Assembly (NCBI RefSeq): GCF_009846745.1
Contig: NZ_AQPF01000012.1
Location: 29,835-93,834 of the forward strand
DNA length: 64,000 nucleotides
Source of the DNA: Alloalcanivorax xiamenensis
Lineage (GTDB): Bacteria > Pseudomonadota > Gammaproteobacteria > Pseudomonadales > Alcanivoracaceae
Reading direction: 5' to 3'
Shown: piece by piece, positions 1-8,835 of the stretch
Numbering within the stretch: position 1 is the first letter of the stretch
Layout of the letters: each line of letters begins with the position of its first letter
The notes under the pieces: generated by a model
Seen by the model: only the letters and a program-made list of their open reading frames with translations
Database searches by the model: none
Told to the model about the DNA's origin: nothing
Made by a program: the position numbers and the translations under genes

Positions 1-1459
1 AGCCAGCCAGGATGCGGTCGGTCTGGGTGAAGCCGCGGTCGCGGGCCAGGGTGCTCAGGTCCATGGGGCCGTAAACGGGTTGGTACAGGTCGATGGGGTC
101 GATCAGGTAAATCTGGGTGGGACGGGTGCTGTCGGATTCCCGGTAGTTGATGCCGGTGATGAAACGGTGTTTGAGCGCGCCGGTGGTGGCTTCGCCGCTG
201 AGGTCCAGGATCACTTCATGGTCGGTTTGCCTGGCGTCGTCGCTGGCGAAGATGATGCGGTTCAGAGTGCGGAAGTCCGCGCCCAGGCCGAAGGGCGCGT
301 ATTCGCGCCAGTCGGCGCTGTTGCGGGTATAGGCGTAGCTGAGGCGGGCGTCGATATTATCGGTGAGCGCCCGGGTAAGCCGGGTGTTCAGGTAGATCGA
401 GTCGCGGTCGGTGACGCCGTCTTTCCCGGCGACGTTGAAGTCGTCGCCGTAGTCGCCATTGGGATTGGGCTCGATGGCGCCCTCCGCCGGGGCGCCGCCG
501 GGCAGGGCGGTCCATTCGTTGCGTGAGTAGCTGCCTTCCACCGTCAGGTTGGTGGTGTCGGTGAGGTCCACGGTCACATTGGGTGCCACGAACAGCCGCT
601 CGTACCCCCAATGGTCCATGGAGCCGTGGCTGTCCTGGTGCGCCAGGTTGAGGCGGGCACGCACCCGATCATTGAGCGGGCCGGTCACGTCCAGGGTGGT
701 GCGGTGGTAATCGTAGCGTCCGTACTCGGCGCTGACTTCCGCCTGGTAATAGTCCAGCGGCTGCTTGGTCACGACGTTGATGGTGCCGCCCGGTTCCATC
801 TGACCGTACAGTACCGAGGCCGGGCCTTTGAGGACTTCCAGACGCTCCACATTGGCGAGGTCGGTGGGGTGATCGGTTTGCCGGAAGCCCAGGCCGTTGA
901 CGGATTGCTCGGCGTTGAAGCCGCGAATCAGAAAATCGTCGGCGAACATGTCGCGGCCGGAGCCGGAGCGGTTGGCGCTGGGGGTGAGACGTACCACGTC
1001 GCCCACGGTATCGGCGCCGGCCAGATCGAAGTTTTCCCGGTCGTAGACGTTTACGCTTTGCGGGATGGCCTCGACGGTGTCGTTTCTCAGGCGGCCATAG
1101 ACGGAGACCGCCTCCAGCGTGTTCTCCTGCCGAGGCAGTCTTTCCAGTTTGTAGCCGTTGGTACCGTGGATCACGGTGACGCCACTGCCGGCGAGCAGAG
1201 CACGCAGCGCCTCTTCCGGAGTGTACTCACCGCTGAGCGCGGGAGCCTGTTTGCCTTGAAGCAGTGAGGCGTCGCCGCCGATGATCAGGCCGGTCTGGCG
1301 GGCCAGTTCTATGATGGCCCGATCCAACGGTTGGGCAGGCAGATGGATGGGGACGGGTTGTTGAGCCCGTGCGCTGCCCGGGTGAGTGAGCAGCAAGGGG
1401 GCCAGCAAGCCAAGCAACAGCAGCGCTTTGGGGGATGTCGTTCCGGTCTTCGGGATCAT
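1..1459 (-). CDS. TonB-dependent siderophore receptor with STN domain (3' end cut by window edge)
   Basis: Outer-membrane receptor that imports a ferric siderophore using TonB energy. Reading leftwards from an ATG at 1459, about 486 codons are open to the edge, so the C-terminal barrel is missing. A signal peptide (residues 1 to about 32) is followed by a secretin/TonB short N-terminal domain (about 35-105), a TonB-box-like stretch near 114-122, and the plug with 'LIRGFNAEQSVNG' and 'VERLEVLKGPASVLYGQMEPGGTINVVTK', given here as the family hallmark at about residues 205-235. The N-terminal domain is the part that signals to FecR, and fecR and fecI homologues lie just upstream on the same strand. 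This is therefore a FecA/FpvA-type transducing receptor. The siderophore cannot be read from sequence. Confidence 0.93.
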   Translation of the reverse strand, partial: MIPKTGTTSPKALLLLGLLAPLLLTHPGSARAQQPVPIHLPAQPLDRAIIELARQTGLIIGGDASLLQGKQAPALSGEYTPEEALRALLAGSGVTVIHGTNGYKLERLPRQENTLEAVSVYGRLRNDTVEAIPQSVNVYDRENFDLAGADTVGDVVRLTPSANRSGSGRDMFADDFLIRGFNAEQSVNGLGFRQTDHPTDLANVERLEVLKGPASVLYGQMEPGGTINVVTKQPLDYYQAEVSAEYGRYDYHRTTLDVTGPLNDRVRARLNLAHQDSHGSMDHWGYERLFVAPNVTVDLTDTTNLTVEGSYSRNEWTALPGGAPAEGAIEPNPNGDYGDDFNVAGKDGVTDRDSIYLNTRLTRALTDNIDARLSYAYTRNSADWREYAPFGLGADFRTLNRIIFASDDARQTDHEVILDLSGEATTGALKHRFITGINYRESDSTRPTQIYLIDPIDLYQPVYGPMDLSTLARDRGFTQTDRILAG

Positions 1460-1543
1460 TATTGGCTCCAGCGTTATTTTCGCGGTGTCTCTACTGATGA
1501 AGACAAAGCAGGAAGCCAATCGGGCAGTACGAAGTACGATTTT

Positions 1544-2458
1544 TTATTGTCGCTTCAAGATCACATACCAGGGTGTGAAGCGTTGTACCTTCAGGTTCAG
1601 GGCGTCGCTCAGTAGCGCCAGGGCCGCGTCGCTGTCGTCGGCGGGCAGCACGCCGGTAAAGTGGGGAGCACGCTGGCCGGCGGTCAGCGTTTCATCCAGC
1701 ACCAGCATACCGGCACGGTGGTGACTCAGACGCTCGACCACTTGCGGCAGAGGGGTGTTGTTGAAGACCAGTTGTCCGTCCGCCCAATCCGGCCGATGGG
1801 CAGGGGCGGTACTCTGGGCGATCAATCCATCGCGGTTCAGGTCGGCTTGTTGCCCGGAAGCCAGGCGGAGGGGGGCGCCGCCGTTATGGGAGGTCACGGC
1901 CACGGTGGATTCCTGCACCGCCACCCGGCTGTAGGTGTCCGCCAGTTTCACCGTGTACTGGGTGCCCAGGGCGGTGGCGCTGATGTCCCGCGTCTCTACC
2001 TGGAAAGGCGCATCCTGGCCCTTGGCCACGGTGGCGAGCAGTTCGCCGCGCACCAGTTTCACGGTGCGGGCCCCTTCGCTGTAGTCCAGATCCATGGCGC
2101 TGTTGCTGTTAAGCACGATCTGGCTGCCGTCGGGCAGGGGCACGGTGCGGATCTCGCCGGCGGCGGTGCGATAGTCCGCGCCCCAATAGGCCCAGGGAAG
2201 CTGGGTGCCGGACCAGGCCAGCAGTAGCAGCGAGCCCAGGCCGGTCAGTTGACGCCGGCGTTTGCGGCGTCGTTCGAGGGCGGGTTCGGGAGCCTGCCAT
2301 ATTCGCTGGATCTGCTCGAGCACCTGGCGTCGCCGAGGATCCCCCGCCTGCCAGATTTCGCACTCGGCTTGCAGCCGCGCGCGCTCATCGGAGCCGGCCT
2401 CCTGCAAGGCCACCACCCATTCGGCGGCTTGCTGGCGGATACGGTTCAAGTCCGACAC
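1544..2458 (-). CDS. FecR-family anti-sigma / sigma regulator
   Basis: Inner-membrane regulator that relays the receptor signal to the partner ECF sigma factor. The 304-residue protein has an N-terminal cytoplasmic DUF4880-type region with the 'AAEWVVALQ' start typical of FecR, a single membrane segment near residues 70-90, and a periplasmic FecR domain ('AGEIRTVPLPDGSQIVLNSNS' region, about 100-220), then a C-terminal receptor-contact domain. The start is GTG at 2458. It overlaps the end of the sigma-factor gene by 13 bp, so translation is probably coupled. The receptor gene follows 84 bp downstream. Call is firm at family level. Confidence 0.93.
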   Translation of the reverse strand: MSDLNRIRQQAAEWVVALQEAGSDERARLQAECEIWQAGDPRRRQVLEQIQRIWQAPEPALERRRKRRRQLTGLGSLLLLAWSGTQLPWAYWGADYRTAAGEIRTVPLPDGSQIVLNSNSAMDLDYSEGARTVKLVRGELLATVAKGQDAPFQVETRDISATALGTQYTVKLADTYSRVAVQESTVAVTSHNGGAPLRLASGQQADLNRDGLIAQSTAPAHRPDWADGQLVFNNTPLPQVVERLSHHRAGMLVLDETLTAGQRAPHFTGVLPADDSDAALALLSDALNLKVQRFTPWYVILKRQ

Positions 2459-3009
2459 GGCGGGTCCAGGCTGTCATAGAGCCGGGCGTGGCAATGGGCC
2501 AGCGCCCGGGCCAGGTATTGTTTGACGCTGCTTTCGGAGACCGACAGCCGGCGTCCGATCTGTCGGTAACTGAGTCCTTCAAGGCGTGCCATGAGGAAGG
2601 CGCGGCGGGGCTTTTCCGGTAACTCGTCGACCAGCAGCTTGACGACACTGACCAGCAGATTCCGGGCCGCCGCGATCTCCGCCGGTCCCCGGATGTCCCG
2701 GGTTTCCAGCAAGATGGCGACCTGGCGCAGGGCTTCCTCCTCCACCTGTTTGCGGTGGTGGCGGTTGATCAGCAGGCGGCTGGCAATGACCAGAAGATAA
2801 GCACGCGGCTCGCGCAGTGCCTCCAGGGGCTGGTCGCCGAGAATCAGGCGCAGGAAAGTATCATGGCTCAGATCCGCGGCGTCCTGGGGACAGCGCAGGC
2901 GACGATGCAGCCAGTGGGTCAGCCAGCCGTGATGCGCCTCATACAAAGCGCTGATCTCGCCTTGGGAGCGAGGAGGCAAGGGCTGTGGGTTAGTGGCTGT
3001 CCCGGTCAT
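2446..3009 (-). CDS. ECF sigma factor, FecI family
   Basis: Extracytoplasmic-function sigma-70 factor of 187 residues, expected to direct transcription of the adjacent TonB receptor. Region 2 is seen at about residues 20-90 ('DAADLSHDTFLRLIL') and region 4 helix-turn-helix at about 120-175 ('LEGLSYRQIGRRLSVSESSVKQYLARAL'). The ATG at 3009 lies about 25-45 bp downstream of a Fur-box-like dyad, so iron repression is likely. Order sigma, FecR, receptor on one strand is the classical cell-surface signalling layout. Confidence 0.94.
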   Translation of the reverse strand: MTGTATNPQPLPPRSQGEISALYEAHHGWLTHWLHRRLRCPQDAADLSHDTFLRLILGDQPLEALREPRAYLLVIASRLLINRHHRKQVEEEALRQVAILLETRDIRGPAEIAAARNLLVSVVKLLVDELPEKPRRAFLMARLEGLSYRQIGRRLSVSESSVKQYLARALAHCHARLYDSLDPPCRT

Positions 3010-3032
3010 GAGTTCCGATACTGTGCTTCAGA

Positions 3033-3052
3033 ATTGAGAGTGATTATCAATT
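3033..3052 (-). promoter_or_regulatory. Fur-box-like operator upstream of the sigma factor
   Basis: Read on the minus strand the site contains TTGATAATCA followed by a partly symmetric half, with AATTGA/TCAATT arms around a TGATTATCA core at 3041-3049. This resembles the GATAAT-based Fur consensus and sits just before the FecI-type gene. Site assignment is by eye; no scoring was possible. Confidence 0.55.
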
Positions 3053-3184
3053 AAAGGCAAAAAGGCTGCAACCGGGCGTGTTTTTGCACCCCCTCGAGCC
3101 CGCCAAGACGAACCCCTGCAAAATCAGGATAATGGCGCTCATCCAAGCCCCCGAGCGCCAAACTCCCCAACCCGGATCCCTCCC

Positions 3185-5377
3185 ATGGAAATCAAGGTCA
3201 ACTTCCTCGACAACCTCCGCCTGGAAGCCAAGTTCGACGACTTCACCGTCGTCACCGATCAGCCGATCCGCTACAAGGGTGACGGTTCGGCACCGAGCCC
3301 GTTCGATTACTTCCTGGCGTCGTCGGCACTGTGCGCGGCTTACTTCGTCAAGGTGTACTGCAAGGCGCGAGATATCCCCACCGACAATATCCGATTGTCG
3401 CAGAACAACATCGTCGACCCGGAGAACCGCTACAACCAGATCTTCCGTATTCAGGTGGAGCTGCCGGAAGACATTTCCGACAAGGACCGGCAAGGCATTC
3501 TGCGCTCCATCGATCGTTGCACGGTGAAGAAGGTGGTACAGACCGGGCCGGAGTTTCAGATAGAGACGGTGGAGAATCTGGACGAGGATGCCCAGGCGTT
3601 GTTGATGGCGGGGCTCGATGGTGCGTCGCGCACCTATATCGAGGGCAAGGACCGGCCGCTGGAGGAGACCATCGCCACCATGACCGGGCTCCTCGAAGAG
3701 CTGGGCATGAAGATCGAGATCGCTTCCTGGCGGAATATCGTGCCGCATGTTTGGTCTCTGCACATTCGCGATGCGGCGTCGCCGATGTGCTTCACCAACG
3801 GCAAGGGCGCCACCAAGGAAAGTGCGTTGTGTTCGGCCCTGGGGGAATTCATCGAACGGCTGAGCTGCAATTTCTTCTACAACGATCAGTTTTTCGGTGA
3901 GGAGATTGCCAACAGTGCCTTCGTGCATTACCCGAACGAGCGCTGGTTCCCGCCTGGCCCGGAGGACGAACTGCCCGAAGGCATTCTGGATGAGCGTTGT
4001 CTGGCCATTTATGACCCCGAGGGCGAGCTGCGCGGCTCCAATCTGATTGATACCAATTCCGGTAATGTGGAACGGGGCATTTGCTCTCTGCCTTTCGAGC
4101 GCCGCTCGGATGGCGAGACGGTCTGGTTTCCCTCCAATCTGATTGAGAATTTGTTTCTCAGTAACGGCATGAGCGCCGGCAATACTCTGCCCGAAGCGCA
4201 GGTGCAGTGTCTGTCGGAAATTTTCGAACGGGCGGTAAAAAAACAGATTATCGAGGAGGAGTTGGCTCTGCCGGACGTGCCGCCGGCGGTGTTGGCGAAA
4301 TATCCGAACCTGGTGGAGGGCGTTGAGGCACTGGAAGCCCAGGGGTTCCCGGTGCTGGTCAAGGACGCTTCCCTGGGCGGCCAATTCCCGGTGGCCTGCG
4401 TGGCGTTGATGAACCCGCGCACCGGCGGTGTGTTCGTTTCTTTCGGCGCGCATCCGAGCATGGCGGTGGCCCTGGAGCGCAGTCTGACGGAACTGCTGCA
4501 AGGGCGGAGTTTCGAGGGGCTGAACGATTTCCCGCCGCCAACCTTCAACAACCTGGCGGTGACCGAACCCAACAACTATGTGGAACACTTTATCGATTCC
4601 AGCGGCGTGGTGTCCTGGCGTTTCTTCAGCGCCAAGGCGGATTATGACTTCCACGAATGGGATTTCTCCGGCACCACGGTGGAAGAAGCGACAAAGCTGT
4701 TCGATATCCTGGGGGAGATGGGCAAGGAAGTGTACATGGCGGTCCATGAGGACCTGGGCGCGCCGGTGTGCCGGATTCTGGTCCCCGGTTACTCCGAGGT
4801 GTACCCGGTGGACGATCTGATCTGGGACAACACCAACAAGGCCCTGGATTATCGGGAAGATGTCCTCAATCTTCATCGGCTGAGTGACGATCAACTGGCT
4901 GACCTGGCCGGGCACTTGGAAGAAAGCCAGATCGACGACTACACCGACATCATTACCCTGATCGGCATCGAGTTCGATGAAAACACCGTCTGGGGGCAAC
5001 TCACGGTTCTGGAGTTGAAGTTGCTGATCAACCTGGCACTGGGACAGCACGAGGAGGCCCTGGAGCGAGTGGAGGCCTTCCTGCAATACAACGACAATAC
5101 GGTGGAGCGCAATCTGTTCTACCGAGCAGTTAGTGCCGTGCTGGAGATCACGCTGGACCAGGAGCTGGAATTGGACCACTACTTGGTGAACCTGCGTCGT
5201 ATGTATGGCGAGGACACCATGAGTACCGTGGTCGGCGCCGTGGATGGCTCCATCCGCTTCCCGGGATTGACGCCCACCAACATGCAGCTGGAGGGTCTGG
5301 ACAAGCACCTGCGCTTGATCGAGAGCTACAAAAAACTCCATGCGGCGCGGGCGGCGAAGGCGGTTACACAGAGATGA
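3185..5377 (+). CDS. OsmC-YcaO fusion protein
   Basis: A 730-residue two-domain protein. Residues 1-130 form an OsmC-like thiol peroxidase domain with the two expected cysteines, C50 ('SSALCAAYF') and C112 ('DRCTVKK'). From about residue 150 to the end it matches the layout of E. coli YcaO (about 580 residues): 'CFTNGKGATKESALCSALG', 'EFIERLSCNFF' and 'LSEIFERA' carry the Glu-rich ATP/Mg site of YcaO domains, and a helical C-terminal domain follows. E. coli YcaO is linked to beta-methylthiolation of ribosomal protein S12 by RimO, whereas other YcaO proteins cyclise peptide backbones. No precursor peptide or partner cyclase is nearby, so a housekeeping role is more likely. ATG at 3185 is the first good start, although its ribosome site is weak. 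Confidence 0.9.
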   Translation: MEIKVNFLDNLRLEAKFDDFTVVTDQPIRYKGDGSAPSPFDYFLASSALCAAYFVKVYCKARDIPTDNIRLSQNNIVDPENRYNQIFRIQVELPEDISDKDRQGILRSIDRCTVKKVVQTGPEFQIETVENLDEDAQALLMAGLDGASRTYIEGKDRPLEETIATMTGLLEELGMKIEIASWRNIVPHVWSLHIRDAASPMCFTNGKGATKESALCSALGEFIERLSCNFFYNDQFFGEEIANSAFVHYPNERWFPPGPEDELPEGILDERCLAIYDPEGELRGSNLIDTNSGNVERGICSLPFERRSDGETVWFPSNLIENLFLSNGMSAGNTLPEAQVQCLSEIFERAVKKQIIEEELALPDVPPAVLAKYPNLVEGVEALEAQGFPVLVKDASLGGQFPVACVALMNPRTGGVFVSFGAHPSMAVALERSLTELLQGRSFEGLNDFPPPTFNNLAVTEPNNYVEHFIDSSGVVSWRFFSAKADYDFHEWDFSGTTVEEATKLFDILGEMGKEVYMAVHEDLGAPVCRILVPGYSEVYPVDDLIWDNTNKALDYREDVLNLHRLSDDQLADLAGHLEESQIDDYTDIITLIGIEFDENTVWGQLTVLELKLLINLALGQHEEALERVEAFLQYNDNTVERNLFYRAVSAVLEITLDQELELDHYLVNLRRMYGEDTMSTVVGAVDGSIRFPGLTPTNMQLEGLDKHLRLIESYKKLHAARAAKAVTQR

Positions 5378-5391
5378 ACCGCCTAAGCCGC

Positions 5392-5445
5392 CGCGGAGCC
5401 GCTGTGGAAGCCAATCCTGCTGGCGAACCTCTGGGTATTCGCTTG
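5392..5445 (+). repeat. Degenerate REP-like sequence
   Basis: The stretch after the YcaO gene contains GCTGTGGAAGCCAATCCTGC followed by TGGCGAAC and a later TTCGCTTGCAAGG. It is a diverged form of the REP core GTGGGAGCCAGCTTGCTGGCGAA found cleanly near 36507 and, inverted, near 44530. It lies between two plus-strand genes, where such elements usually sit. Confidence 0.45.
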
Positions 5446-5585
5446 CAAGGCAATCTCCTTCACCGGCTTGATGGACCGTTGATAGCAACGGCTCCGGCGT
5501 CTTGAAAGAGCATCACCTGAAACGGCGCACAATGATGGGCCTGGCTTGTTAAGCTGCTTTGAGATGATGTCGAGGGAGCATCGGT

Positions 5586-6560
5586 ATGAAGGCGGTGATG
5601 ATTTCAGGTTGGGGACGTAACCCTCGCTTGGTGGTCCGGGAGATGCCGGAGCCCGGTGAACCGGGGCCGGATGACGTTCTGGTGCGAGTGCAGGCGGCCT
5701 CCGTAAATCCCAAGGACTGGAAGCTCAACTACCACCTCGCCTTGTTGGCGACTCCGGCGCTGAGTCGTCGACTCCCGCCGCTATTTGGCGATGACCTGGC
5801 GGGGACGGTGATCGCGACCGGGAGTCATGTGTCCGACTTCGAAGTGGGGGACGCGGTTTATGGCATGGACATGAATCTGCGTACCGCGTCCCTGGCGGAA
5901 CGAACGCGTATCAGCCAGTTCCGCATCGCCAAGAAGCCAGTCTCCTTGTCGTTTCGTGAGGCGGCGGCGATGCCGCTGGCGGCGCTCACCGCATTGCAAG
6001 GGATGCGCAAGGGAGGAATCAAGGCCGGCAGCAAGGTGCTGATCATCGGCGCCTCCGGTGGGGTGGGTACTTTCGCGGTACAGATTGCCAAGGCGCTCGG
6101 CGCCCAGGTGGCCGGTGTGTGTAGCGGTAAGAATACGGAACTCGTCCGTAACCTTGGTGCCGATGAGGTGATCGACTATACCCTTGGAGATTACCGTCAT
6201 GGTAACGGGGCCTTCGATTTGGTCTTTGATGTGGCCGCCAATGAATCCCCTCGCGGTTGTGCTGATCTGACCGCTCCCGGCGGCTGGTTCATTTCCACCG
6301 GAGGTCACGCCCGGTCGATGCTGGGGACGCCGATACATCGTATGTTGGGCCGGAATGCGGCGAACATCATGGTAGCTCCCCGGCGCAGGGATCTGGAGAC
6401 CCTGTCAGCCCTGGTGGATGACGGAAAACTCAGGCCGGTGATCGACAGTGAATTTGATCTTGCCGATATCGAGCAGGCCTACCAGCGTAGTCGCACCGGG
6501 CGCTGTCGGGGAAAGGTGGTGGTGGGCGTTGCCGAGGAGGGAGTCGCTCGGAACGCTTGA
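5586..6560 (+). CDS. Zinc-independent medium-chain NAD(P)H oxidoreductase
   Basis: 324-residue medium-chain dehydrogenase/reductase of the quinone-oxidoreductase type. The N-terminal GroES-like part ('VQAASVNPKDWKLNY', 'FGDDLAGTVI') is followed by a Rossmann fold with 'IIGASGGVGTFAVQIAKALGA' near residues 150-170 for NADPH binding. The structural and catalytic zinc cysteines are absent, so it reduces quinones or activated alkenes rather than oxidising alcohols, as far as family knowledge allows. It is first in a run with an MFS transporter, a methyltransferase and a YjbR protein, with a gap of only 13 bp to the next gene. Confidence 0.88.
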   Translation: MKAVMISGWGRNPRLVVREMPEPGEPGPDDVLVRVQAASVNPKDWKLNYHLALLATPALSRRLPPLFGDDLAGTVIATGSHVSDFEVGDAVYGMDMNLRTASLAERTRISQFRIAKKPVSLSFREAAAMPLAALTALQGMRKGGIKAGSKVLIIGASGGVGTFAVQIAKALGAQVAGVCSGKNTELVRNLGADEVIDYTLGDYRHGNGAFDLVFDVAANESPRGCADLTAPGGWFISTGGHARSMLGTPIHRMLGRNAANIMVAPRRRDLETLSALVDDGKLRPVIDSEFDLADIEQAYQRSRTGRCRGKVVVGVAEEGVARNA

Positions 6561-6573
6561 TAAGGAAAGAGCG

Positions 6574-7815
6574 ATGCCGATAAATACAACGAAAAAAGCC
6601 ATGGACGAAAAAAGCGACTTCTGCCGGGATATTTTTACTGCTCTGGGGTTATCCACCGGCGCAGCGGTTGCCCTGGGACTATCTCGATTCGCATACGGTT
6701 TACTGCTGCCGCCGATGCAGGTGGATTTGCAATGGACTTACGTGGAAGCCGGTGCTCTCAATACCGCCAATGGGGCGGGTTATATCGTCGGGGCCCTGGT
6801 GGCGGCCTGGCTGGCCCGGCGATGGGGAACGGCGCGAGCGTTCCTGGCCGGTTTCTCGGTGAGTGTTCTGGTCCTGCTTTTGACGGCAATGACGGCCAGC
6901 TTGTCTGCTCTGATCATGTTAAGAACCGTCGGTGGCGTTTCCACGGCGGTTACCTTCATTCTTGGCGCGGGTTTGGTTTCCGCGATCTGTCCGTTGGAAA
7001 ACCCTCGTCGTCGTGGAGTCCTGGTGGGTGTGTATGTGGCGGGAGTCAGTATGGGCGTTATTCTCGCCGGCATGGCTTTACCGATCATCCTGCGGGAGGG
7101 GGCGCAGCGATGGCCGGAGGGTTGGACCGTGTTGGGTGTGCTCGGCGCCGCCGGCTTGCCCGCTGCCTGGCTGGCTGCCCGCCAGGTGCAACAGCCGGCG
7201 GGTGGCACCATGGCATTGTTGAATGCCCGGGAGTGCCGGCGGATCGCGCCGACGTTGATCGGCTACGGTGTTTTCGGGGCCGGTTATGTCGGTTACATGA
7301 CCTTCATTATGGCGCTGTTGCAAGAACAAGGAGGCAGTAGCGAGCAGATGATCTGGTTCTGGTTCACACTGGGCCTGGTGTCCGCCGTTACCAATCTTCT
7401 ATGGGGGCGGGTGCTGGGTGCCTTCAATGACGGTCGCGGGCCGGCCCTGGTATTCGCGACGGCCATGCTGGGCACCCTGCCGGTGCTGCTCTATCCGGGG
7501 CCGATGGCGATGTTCCTGTCGGCGATCCTGTTCGGCGGCAGTTTCATGGCGGGCCCCACTTCGATCACCATCGTTGCACAGCGTCAGTTGTCGGCCGCGT
7601 CCTGGACCGCCGCCATTTCGCTGCTGACGGTAGGGTTCGCGCTTGGCCAGACCATTGGCCCGATCCTGGCCGGTGCCATTTCCGATGTGGCGGGCAGCAT
7701 TGAAGCCGGCTTTTGGGTGTCTCCGTTACTATTGGCTATTGCCGCCTGTGTGAATCTGTTGCAACGTCCCCCTGTACCGGCGGAGTCTCCGGCGCTTGCC
7801 GGTAAGTCCAGTTAG
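6574..7815 (+). CDS. MFS transporter, YbfB/YjiJ type
   Basis: 413-residue inner-membrane major facilitator protein with about 12 membrane segments. The opening 'LGLSRFAYGLLLPPMQ' and 'GALNTANGAGYIVGAL' are characteristic of the YbfB/YjiJ subgroup. An upstream in-frame start would overlap the oxidoreductase. The ATG at 6574 is preferred because AAGGAAAGA lies just before it; ATG 6601 is a possible alternative. Substrate unknown. It is probably co-transcribed with the preceding oxidoreductase and the following methyltransferase, which hints at export or uptake of a small organic compound. Confidence 0.88.
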   Translation: MPINTTKKAMDEKSDFCRDIFTALGLSTGAAVALGLSRFAYGLLLPPMQVDLQWTYVEAGALNTANGAGYIVGALVAAWLARRWGTARAFLAGFSVSVLVLLLTAMTASLSALIMLRTVGGVSTAVTFILGAGLVSAICPLENPRRRGVLVGVYVAGVSMGVILAGMALPIILREGAQRWPEGWTVLGVLGAAGLPAAWLAARQVQQPAGGTMALLNARECRRIAPTLIGYGVFGAGYVGYMTFIMALLQEQGGSSEQMIWFWFTLGLVSAVTNLLWGRVLGAFNDGRGPALVFATAMLGTLPVLLYPGPMAMFLSAILFGGSFMAGPTSITIVAQRQLSAASWTAAISLLTVGFALGQTIGPILAGAISDVAGSIEAGFWVSPLLLAIAACVNLLQRPPVPAESPALAGKSS

Positions 7816-7837
7816 ACACCTTTCAGGAGTTGCGAGG

Positions 7838-8461
7838 ATGAAAAGCGCGAGAGTCTTCTGGGACAAGGCGGCGCCTCGTTACGCCCGGAGCCCGGTCAAG
7901 GACGAAGAAACCTACCGGAAGAAGCTGTCGATAACCCGGAGCTATCTCCAACGCGATTGGTCGGTGTTGGAGTTTGGCTGTGGTACCGGCAGTACCGCGA
8001 TCCAACATGCCGCTCATGTGGGCCGGATTCTGGCCACGGATGTTTCTCCCAGAATGCTGGAGATCGCGGAAGGGAAGGTTCGTGAGGCGGGAATTACCAA
8101 TATCCGCTTTCAGGAGGGCAGCCTGGACAGCCTGAAACTGATACCATCCAGTTTCGATGCGGTGTTGGGGTTGAATATCCTGCATCTGCTGGAGGAAGTG
8201 CCAGGTGCCGTCAGCAGGGTTTATGAGGTCCTCAAGCCCGGAGGTGTCTTTGTTTCCAGTACCGCGCTGGTCGCGGAAATGGCGTGGTATTGGCGAGGGA
8301 CGATTCCCGTGATGCAGCGTCTGGGGTTGGCTCCCCATGTCAGCCCGTTGAGCCAGAAGGGACTGGTGGCACTATTGACCGATGCCGGGTTCTATATCGA
8401 TCACGAATGGCGGGTGACCAGGGAATCGGTTTTCATTGTCGCCGGGAAGCCGTTGCCGTGA
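7838..8461 (+). CDS. Class I SAM-dependent methyltransferase
   Basis: 207-residue cytoplasmic methyltransferase. Motif I is 'VLEFGCGTGSTA' (about residues 45-56), followed by 'ILATDVSPRMLEIA' and 'FDAVLGLNILHLL', the usual order of the Methyltransf_11 fold. The ATG at 7838 follows a good AGGAG site, whereas an earlier in-frame start has none. Its stop overlaps the GTG start of the next gene (GTGA), so the two are translationally coupled. The acceptor substrate is not predictable. Confidence 0.88.
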   Translation: MKSARVFWDKAAPRYARSPVKDEETYRKKLSITRSYLQRDWSVLEFGCGTGSTAIQHAAHVGRILATDVSPRMLEIAEGKVREAGITNIRFQEGSLDSLKLIPSSFDAVLGLNILHLLEEVPGAVSRVYEVLKPGGVFVSSTALVAEMAWYWRGTIPVMQRLGLAPHVSPLSQKGLVALLTDAGFYIDHEWRVTRESVFIVAGKPLP

Positions 8462-8820
8462 ACTACGAAGAATTCAACGCGTTCTGCCGTTCGCTGCCGG
8501 CGACCTCCCATGTCGTCCAGTGGGGTGGCTCCCACGTCTGGAAGGTGGGTGGCAAGGTTTTCGCCATTGGCGGGTGGGCAAAGAATGGCAAGCCGGCCTT
8601 CACGTTCAAGGCTTCGGATCTTAACTTCCATATTCTGTCCGGGGAGCCGGGGTACCGGCCGGCACCCTATCTGGCCTCCCGCGGGATGAAGTGGATACAG
8701 CAGTACGACGCTCCCGATGAGTCGGATGAGGCGCTCCGATACTATATCAAGGAGTCCCACCGGATCGTTGCCTCGGGGCTGACCAGGAAAAAGCAGAGGG
8801 AGCTCGGGCTCATCGACTAG
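8458..8820 (+). CDS. MmcQ/YjbR family DNA-binding-like protein
   Basis: 120-residue protein of the YjbR (CyaY-like fold) family: 'NYEEFNAFCRSLPATSHVVQWGGSHVWKVGGKVFA' is the typical N-terminal half (residues 1-36) and 'AKNGKPAFTFKASDL' follows. The start is GTG at 8458, inside the stop of the methyltransferase; an earlier frame opening at 8284 lies wholly within that gene and is not credible. Function of the family is not established. It ends the oxidoreductase-to-YjbR run and converges on the sodium-channel gene. Confidence 0.85.
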   Translation: MNYEEFNAFCRSLPATSHVVQWGGSHVWKVGGKVFAIGGWAKNGKPAFTFKASDLNFHILSGEPGYRPAPYLASRGMKWIQQYDAPDESDEALRYYIKESHRIVASGLTRKKQRELGLID

Positions 8821-8835
8821 GAAAAAGCAGAACCG

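Noticed and set aside
80..1267. Plus-strand frames of 148 and 218 codons
   Set aside because: They lie opposite the TonB-receptor gene, which has clear domain motifs on the minus strand.
3047..5488. 813-codon open frame on the minus strand
   Set aside because: It is exactly antisense to the OsmC-YcaO gene, has no ribosome site or recognisable domain, and follows from third-position GC bias.
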